Shown here piece by piece: positions 58,581-64,000 of a stretch of 64,000 nucleotides of DNA. The translations under genes and the position numbers were made by a program. Origin of the DNA: Hyphomonas sp. (lineage in GTDB: Bacteria > Pseudomonadota > Alphaproteobacteria > Caulobacterales > Hyphomonadaceae); contig NZ_JALHLS010000008.1 in NCBI RefSeq assembly GCF_022844445.1, positions 103,571 to 167,570 on the forward strand. The letters are read 5' to 3'. Under the pieces are notes generated by a model. That model was not told where the DNA came from, ran no database searches, and saw only the letters and a program-made list of their open reading frames with translations. The number at the start of each line of letters is the position of its first letter. Position 1 is the first letter of the stretch.

Positions 58581-61163
58581 GTGCACTCTTACAATTCCAA
58601 CAAGGCCCGCTTTGGCGGGCTTAAGGCGATGCTTTGCCTTGGTGCCGGCGTCACTGCCCTCACCGCTTTCGCAACCCCGGCCTTTGCCCAGGATGCTACT
58701 GCCCCCGAAGAGGCGAGCGCTGACGAAGCGCGCACGCTCCAGACCGTGACCATCACAGCAACCAAGCGTGAGCAGACCCTTCAGGACGTGCCGATCGCTG
58801 TTTCGGTGGTCGACGACGCGACGATTGAGCGGGCCGTGATCGTTGACCTCAACGACCTTCAGTCAATCATACCGTCGCTGACCGTCAGCCAGCTGCAATC
58901 TTCGTCCAACACCAACTTCGTCATCCGCGGCTTCGGCAACGGCGCGAACAATGCCGGTATCGAGCCTTCGGTCGGCGTCTTCATCGACGGGGTTTATCGC
59001 TCGCGTTCGGCATCGCAGATTTCGGACCTTCCGAACATCGAACGGGTCGAAGTGCTGCGCGGGCCGCAGTCGACGCTCTTCGGTAAGAACGCTTCGGCGG
59101 GCGTCATCTCGGTCGTCACCAAGAAGCCGCAGTATGAATTCGGCGGCGTGGTCGATGCGACGGTCAGCAACTTCAACGGCTATCGTCTGAACGGCTATGT
59201 CACCGGCCCGATCACCGACAACCTCGCAGGCGCCATCAGCGCGACCTACAACAAGCGCGACGGTTATGTCGAAGATCTCGGCGGCGGCCCCGACCAGAAC
59301 GAGCGCAACCGCTACGGCCTGCGCGGCGACCTGCTTTTCGAACCGTCTGAAAACCTGTCGTTCCGCTTGCTCGGCGACTATGACGTGATCGACGAAGTCT
59401 GCTGCGCAGCCGGCAATATCGTCAACGGCCCGACGGGCGCAATTGTCCGGGCCATCGGCGGCAACCTCTCAGCCGCAGATCCGTTCAGCTACGACGTCTA
59501 TTACAACTACGGTTCGACCAACAAGATCGACAATGGCGGCGTCTCTTTCCAGGCCGATTATGACATCGGCGAAGTGCAGTTCACCTCCATCACGGCGTAT
59601 CGCCAGTCGAAACTCGACACGAACCAGGACTCTGACTTTACGAGTGCTGACCTGATCGGCCGAAATGCCAATAAGACCGACATCGAAACGTTCACGCAGG
59701 AATTGCGCGTATCGTCTTCGGGTGATGGCGCTGTCGACTGGATGCTCGGTGCGTTCTACTTTGATGAAACGGTCGAGATCGAGAACGATTTCCGCTATGG
59801 CACCAACTTCCGCAACTACGCTGAAATCCTGGCGGCGCTGGGCGCAAACCCGGGCCTGACTCCCGCTCAGGTTGTTGGCGGTGTGCTGGGCGGTACGCTT
59901 CTCAGCCCTCTCGATCAGATCGAAGCTGCGATCGCAGGGCCGGGCGCCATCGGAACCCTCTTCGCGCGGAGCGGCCAAGGCCTTGCGGAAGAGTTCGGCC
60001 AGGACAACACCGCTTCGTCGATCTTCGCGACGGTAGACTTCCACCTCAGCGAACGCGCCACGTTCACGGCTGGCGTCAACTACACGGATGACGAAAAGAC
60101 CGCCTACGGACGGATCAACAACACCGATACCTTCTCGGCACTTGATCTGGTTGCGCTCGGCGTGGCCAACGGTGTTCCGCCGCAATTGGCAAACAACCCG
60201 GCTGTCAACCCCTTCCTGGGCCTGCGGCCGCTGCAGTTCCTGCCGCCTTTCCTGGCGTTCCCGAACGCGGTGGAATCTGGCCGCACGCATGACAACAACA
60301 TGACCTACACGCTGCGGTTCAACTATGACTTCACCGACAACGTGAACGGCTACCTCTCGTATGCCACAGGCTTCAAGGCGACGTCCTGGAACCTGTCGCG
60401 CGACTCGCGTCCGTTCCCGGCCGACTTCATCCCCGGCTCGCCCGCCGGCTCGCCGGCGCCTGCCGGTTCGCCGATCCGCGCAGCCGGTCTCGCCCTGCCG
60501 AACCTCGGCACCGGCACCCGGTTCGCCGGTCCGGAAGAGGCAGCGGTGCTCGAAGCGGGCGTCAAAGCCCAGTTCGACCGCCTGGCGTTCAACGTGGCCG
60601 TCTTCGATCAGACGATCGAAGGCTTCCAGTCGAACGTGTTCACCGGCACGGGCTTTGCGCTCGCCAATGCTGGTAAGCAGTCCAACAAGGGTGTCGAGCT
60701 TGACGTGACCTGGACGCCGATCGATCCGCTGCTGCTGAGCTTCGCCGGCACGCTGCAGGACCCGGTCTATGACAGCTTCATCAACTCGTCCTCGGGCGAC
60801 ATTTCCGGTCAGGCCCCCTCGGGCGTTTCGGAAGTTGTGACGTCGACCGCAGCCACGTACTTCTTCGATGTCCGAGGCATGGACGCCTTCGTCCGCGCCG
60901 ACTGGCAGTATGAAGGCCCGGCCGCCTACTTCGATGATCCGGGCAACCAGGCCCTGATCAACGACAAGCGCGAAGTCAGCCTCATCAACGCTTCTCTCGG
61001 TTTCGAAACCGATGGCGGCCTTGGCGTGACGGCGTGGGTTCGCAACCTGGCTGACGAAGAAATCATCACGGTGGCCTTCCCGGCCGTGGCTCAGGCCGGC
61101 TCGATCTCGGGCTACCCGAACCAGCCGCGCACGTTTGGCGTGACGCTTCGCAAGTCCTTCTAA
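58581..61163 (+). CDS. TonB-dependent outer-membrane receptor
   Basis: 860 aa. The signal peptide ends FATPAFAQ. Residues about 60-200 form the plug domain (TVTITATKREQTLQDVPIAV; VLRGPQSTLFGKNASAGVIS), followed by a 22-strand barrel ending in GVTLRKSF with the terminal Phe. It imports a large substrate with TonB energy; the substrate is unknown, though these plug features are common in the broad class expanded in Caulobacter-like bacteria. The GTG (58581) has AGGAAGGA seven bases upstream and is preferred over a TTG 30 bases earlier. A Pro/Gly/Ser repeat (GSPAGSPAPAGSP) lies in one loop. Confidence 0.92.
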   Translation: MHSYNSNKARFGGLKAMLCLGAGVTALTAFATPAFAQDATAPEEASADEARTLQTVTITATKREQTLQDVPIAVSVVDDATIERAVIVDLNDLQSIIPSLTVSQLQSSSNTNFVIRGFGNGANNAGIEPSVGVFIDGVYRSRSASQISDLPNIERVEVLRGPQSTLFGKNASAGVISVVTKKPQYEFGGVVDATVSNFNGYRLNGYVTGPITDNLAGAISATYNKRDGYVEDLGGGPDQNERNRYGLRGDLLFEPSENLSFRLLGDYDVIDEVCCAAGNIVNGPTGAIVRAIGGNLSAADPFSYDVYYNYGSTNKIDNGGVSFQADYDIGEVQFTSITAYRQSKLDTNQDSDFTSADLIGRNANKTDIETFTQELRVSSSGDGAVDWMLGAFYFDETVEIENDFRYGTNFRNYAEILAALGANPGLTPAQVVGGVLGGTLLSPLDQIEAAIAGPGAIGTLFARSGQGLAEEFGQDNTASSIFATVDFHLSERATFTAGVNYTDDEKTAYGRINNTDTFSALDLVALGVANGVPPQLANNPAVNPFLGLRPLQFLPPFLAFPNAVESGRTHDNNMTYTLRFNYDFTDNVNGYLSYATGFKATSWNLSRDSRPFPADFIPGSPAGSPAPAGSPIRAAGLALPNLGTGTRFAGPEEAAVLEAGVKAQFDRLAFNVAVFDQTIEGFQSNVFTGTGFALANAGKQSNKGVELDVTWTPIDPLLLSFAGTLQDPVYDSFINSSSGDISGQAPSGVSEVVTSTAATYFFDVRGMDAFVRADWQYEGPAAYFDDPGNQALINDKREVSLINASLGFETDGGLGVTAWVRNLADEEIITVAFPAVAQAGSISGYPNQPRTFGVTLRKSF

Positions 61164-61186
61164 GGCGGCGAAGACTTCAGATCGAG

Positions 61187-61222
61187 GAAGCCCCGCCGGT
61201 AACGGCGGGGCTTCTTTCTTTT
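61187..61222. terminator. strong Rho-independent terminator after the TonB receptor
   Basis: Perfect 12-bp stem GAAGCCCCGCCG/CGGCGGGGCTTC with loop GTAA, then TTTCTTTT. It lies between converging genes and probably also serves the DUF4345 gene, whose stop it touches. Confidence 0.92.
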
Positions 61223-61602
61223 CAGGCCCGGCAGGTGGCGCGAAGGGCGGCGGCGGCGAGCAATAGGCTTACAGCTTCGAACGCGATGAAGGCCGCGAAA
61301 TCCGGCGTGGGCGGCGGCCCCAAGGTCAGTGCCGCTGCGCGGGCAAAGACATAGCCGCCCATGTAGACGACCAGAAACCAGAGCGCTGGTTGGCGCAGGG
61401 CGGGCCGGGCCGCACCCGCGCCGCACAGGAGGCCGGCTGCGAGGCTGACCCCGCCATAGATGCCGCGCAACTCGTAGGCGCCGTTGGGGCCGCCCACCTC
61501 AACGCCAAGCCCTGAGGCCATCTGGATGGGGTTCAGAAGAGAATAAAGCCCGAAGGCCGCGAACATGAGCGCCATCAGCGCCAGGAAGATCCGGATCAGC
61601 AT
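61222..61602 (-). CDS. DUF4345 family membrane protein
   Basis: 126 aa with four hydrophobic helices (IFLALMALMFAAFGLYSLL; LRGIYGGVSLAAGLLCGAG; ALWFLVVYMGGYVFARAAAL; IAFEAVSLLLAAAAL) and the family's central YELRGIYGG motif. DUF4345 proteins are small alphaproteobacterial and actinobacterial inner-membrane proteins without known function. The length is typical. Confidence 0.82.
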   Translation of the reverse strand: MLIRIFLALMALMFAAFGLYSLLNPIQMASGLGVEVGGPNGAYELRGIYGGVSLAAGLLCGAGAARPALRQPALWFLVVYMGGYVFARAAALTLGPPPTPDFAAFIAFEAVSLLLAAAALRATCRA

Positions 61603-61710
61603 GGCGGGAAAGCTAGCGCAGCGCCGCAGGCGGGCAAGGGATACGCGAAGGCACCTCTCCTCCTATATAGAAGCCTCGAGGGCGCCCGAGGCGCTGCTAC
61701 CGGAGCCTCT

Positions 61711-62415
61711 ATGACGCCCCCTGACCGACAGCCGCCGATCATCAACGCTCCCTGGCCGGTGGCGATCTTCGCGATCCTCATGGTGGCAGCGCACCTGATC
61801 CGGATCCTCCTGCCCGATTCGTTCCAGAACGCGATCTTCTTCCATGGCGCCCTGGTGCCGGAGCGCTTCTGGATGTCGCCGGATCTGGCGTCGATGCACG
61901 GCATGCCGCCATATGCCAACGCGCTGGCGGCCTTTGTCCCGATGATTGCGAGCGGGTTCATTCATTCGGACTGGATGCACGTGATCCTGAATGCGGCCTT
62001 CCTTGTGGCGTTGGCGAAGCCGTTGCTGGAGCTGTTCCGGCGCGTCTGGCCGGCAGGCGAGCCTGCGGCGTCGGCCTTGCTGCTCGGGCTTTTCGTATCC
62101 AGCCAGGTGATCGCCAGTGCCGTCTATCTTGCCGGCAACTATCCCGATGGCGGCGCTGCGGTCGGCGCGTCAGGCGGAATCAGCGGTCTCCTGGCCGCGG
62201 TTCTGCTGGTGCGCGAAGGTCCGGGCCGCTGGTTGCTCAGTCAGCGATTCCTTGTGACCAGTGCGCTGTTTGTGGTGGCCAACGCCGTGTTCGCGATGAT
62301 CGGGCCGAGCCTTCTGGGGGCGGGAATTGCCTGGCAGGCCCATGTCGGCGGCTATGTAGCCGGGGCGCTCTTCATGCGCGGCGTTCTGTGGCAGATCCAG
62401 TCCCGCGGGGCCTGA
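61711..62415 (+). CDS. rhomboid-family intramembrane serine protease
   Basis: 234 aa with six or so membrane helices. Catalytic dyad: Ser154 in GASGGISGLL and His211 in WQAHVGGYVAG. The helix-2 signature HSDWMHVILNAAFL supplies the oxyanion-stabilising His and Asn. The usual fold is complete, so activity is likely. It cleaves transmembrane substrates in the inner membrane; the substrate is unknown. It is followed by a CBS-domain gene 104 bases on. Confidence 0.92.
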   Translation: MTPPDRQPPIINAPWPVAIFAILMVAAHLIRILLPDSFQNAIFFHGALVPERFWMSPDLASMHGMPPYANALAAFVPMIASGFIHSDWMHVILNAAFLVALAKPLLELFRRVWPAGEPAASALLLGLFVSSQVIASAVYLAGNYPDGGAAVGASGGISGLLAAVLLVREGPGRWLLSQRFLVTSALFVVANAVFAMIGPSLLGAGIAWQAHVGGYVAGALFMRGVLWQIQSRGA

Positions 62416-62518
62416 CGGGCCAACAAGCCCGTCGATTCGGGGGCAGGGGTGTGTTATCCTGCCGCAGGCGCACGCCACTTTGAGAGCAATCGCGCCGGCG
62501 GGACGGGAGGCCCGGGTG

Positions 62519-62953
62519 ATGATTGTTGAGCAGATCCTGAACGACAAGGGCCGCGAAGTGATCACGTTGCGAGCCGGCATTACACTCAAGGACGCGGCGA
62601 TCCTCATGGATGAGCGCAAAATCGGCGCCGTTGTGGCGCTGGACGAAGATGACCGGATCGTCGGCGTGCTGTCAGAGCGCGATATCGTGCGCCAGGTGGC
62701 CCGTCACGGGGCCTCAGCGTTGGAAATGACCGTGGGCAGCGCCATGACCCGCGCCGTCGTCACAGTGCACGCCTCGACCGCCATAGATGAGGCCATGCAG
62801 ACCATGACCGACCGGCGCATCCGCCACCTGCCAGTCGTCCACAACGACCGGCTAACCGGGGTGGTTTCGATCGGCGATCTCGTAAAATGGAAGATCGCGG
62901 AGACGGAAGCCGAAGCGAAGGCCATGAAGTCGTATCTTTCCGCGCAGTTCTGA
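62519..62953 (+). CDS. two-CBS-domain protein
   Basis: 144-aa protein consisting of a tandem CBS pair (a Bateman module): first KDAAILMDERKIGAVVALDEDDRIVGVLSERDI, then EAMQTMTDRRIRHLPVVHNDRLTGVVSIGDLV. Such stand-alone modules bind adenine nucleotides (AMP, ATP, SAM, NAD) and sense energy state. The ATG of MIVEQILND has GGGAGG eight bases upstream; a GTG directly before it is possible. Confidence 0.92.
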   Translation: MIVEQILNDKGREVITLRAGITLKDAAILMDERKIGAVVALDEDDRIVGVLSERDIVRQVARHGASALEMTVGSAMTRAVVTVHASTAIDEAMQTMTDRRIRHLPVVHNDRLTGVVSIGDLVKWKIAETEAEAKAMKSYLSAQF

Positions 62954-63586
62954 GCTCCGGGACACAAAAAACGCACCGAAGCTGTGTAATTCACAGAATA
63001 AGGGCTTGCGGCTCCGGGGTGAGGGGGCTATCTCGCGCTCTTCGCTGAACCGGCCTTCGGGCGGGCGACGTGATGACCCCCAGATGGTCGCCTCTTCGAA
63101 GAAAAGGGCTTGCCCTTTCCCCCGAACAGCGGCTATATGTGCGGTTCCTCTGAACGCCTGAATTTTTGGGCCGAGATAATCGGTCGGAGAGTTCTGTTCG
63201 CTCTGAATTTGGCAGCTGAGGTGGTTAATCCACTGAACTGCAGAAGAGCGAAAAAAGGGTGTTGACGAGAAAAAGACCGGCTGTATAAGCCGCCACTTCG
63301 CCGGGACCCAAGGGCCTCGGCAACGACCTTCGGAAGCTCACGTTTCCAGCTGTTTGACATCGTAAGAGATAGGAAGAGAAACGCAGGCGGCGTGACGGCT
63401 TGCGGACATCGCGAGATGTCCAATACGATCACGACGAATGTGTTTCTTGAGAGAATTCTTTTTTCCATCGATCAGGTTTCGACCTGGTCTTTGCTAAAAG
63501 GGTTTCTCGTCAAAGAACGCAATACTTATGCTTAACAGCAATAGTAGCCGTCCATATTCCAATGGACGGATCGTCAGATCAACACT
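62954..63586 (+). other. rrn promoter and leader region
   Basis: About 630 non-coding bases before 16S rRNA. The first part shows nothing clear. The promoter is at 63262-63289. GCTGTTTGACAT (63349-63360) resembles a boxA antitermination element. CCGTCCAT/ATGGACGG (63548-63569) forms an 8-bp hairpin shortly before the mature 16S end, probably part of the processing stem. Confidence 0.7.
63262..63289 (+). promoter_or_regulatory. rRNA operon promoter
   Basis: Minus-35 TTGACG and minus-10 TATAAG separated by 16 bases, about 300 bases before the mature 16S start, in an otherwise gene-free region. This is near-consensus for the housekeeping sigma factor. Confidence 0.8.

Positions 63587-64000
<414 letters not shown>

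Overview
The window reads as one continuous stretch of a GC-rich alphaproteobacterial chromosome. It ends in the 5' part of a 16S rRNA gene. That rRNA sequence, the TonB receptor, the PilZ and PAS_5 proteins and the overall gene set suggest a Hyphomonadaceae-like marine or aquatic heterotroph; I do not assert a genus. Genes are tightly packed on both strands. Several convergent pairs share the last four bases of their stop codons. I see no insertion sequence, prophage or CRISPR array.

Layout. 1-10 kb: a partial ABC-F ATPase (uup), a thioesterase, the translationally coupled rRNA-modification genes rsmC-rsuA, a decayed alpha/beta hydrolase, a thiolase, a retropepsin-like protease and a divergent PEP carboxylase. 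10-16.4 kb: a histidine kinase/response regulator pair, an outer-membrane protein, a TerC protein with a structured leader RNA, and a Bax-inhibitor-1 (YbhL) protein with its own folded leader. 16.4-19.3 kb: a LysR regulator, an SbtA bicarbonate transporter and an SbtB PII-like protein, with palindromic operator candidates. 19.3-20 kb: a two-gene operon (YdcH and a degenerate zinc-ribbon protein) whose leader carries the same RNA motif as terC.

20.1-29.2 kb is a complete selenium island: mnmH, a flavoprotein-selD fusion, a UGSC-type selenoprotein with an in-frame UGA followed by a SECIS-like hairpin, a large thioredoxin-domain partner protein, tRNA-Sec(UCA), selB and selA. Conventional gene calling would cut the selenoprotein in half at the UGA.

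29-42 kb is mostly housekeeping: dnaJ, a PBP activator, rsmI-yraN, a c-type cytochrome, a class A PBP, parE, lon, tRNA-Val and a META-domain lipoprotein. 42-58 kb holds lipid and CoA metabolism (PaaX regulator and desaturase with a clear promoter, dienoyl-CoA isomerase, SCP2-type thiolase, GMC oxidoreductase), a kinase-like protein without its key residues, gpsA, phoH with a terminator in its leader, gamma-carbonic anhydrase, and PilZ, GYF and PAS proteins. 58-64 kb: TonB receptor, rhomboid protease, CBS protein, then an rrn promoter, leader and 16S rRNA.

Two themes link scattered genes. The first is selenium: Sec insertion and 2-selenouridine share SelD. The second is inorganic carbon: SbtA/SbtB, gamma-carbonic anhydrase and a PEPC homologue. 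The carbon link is inference.
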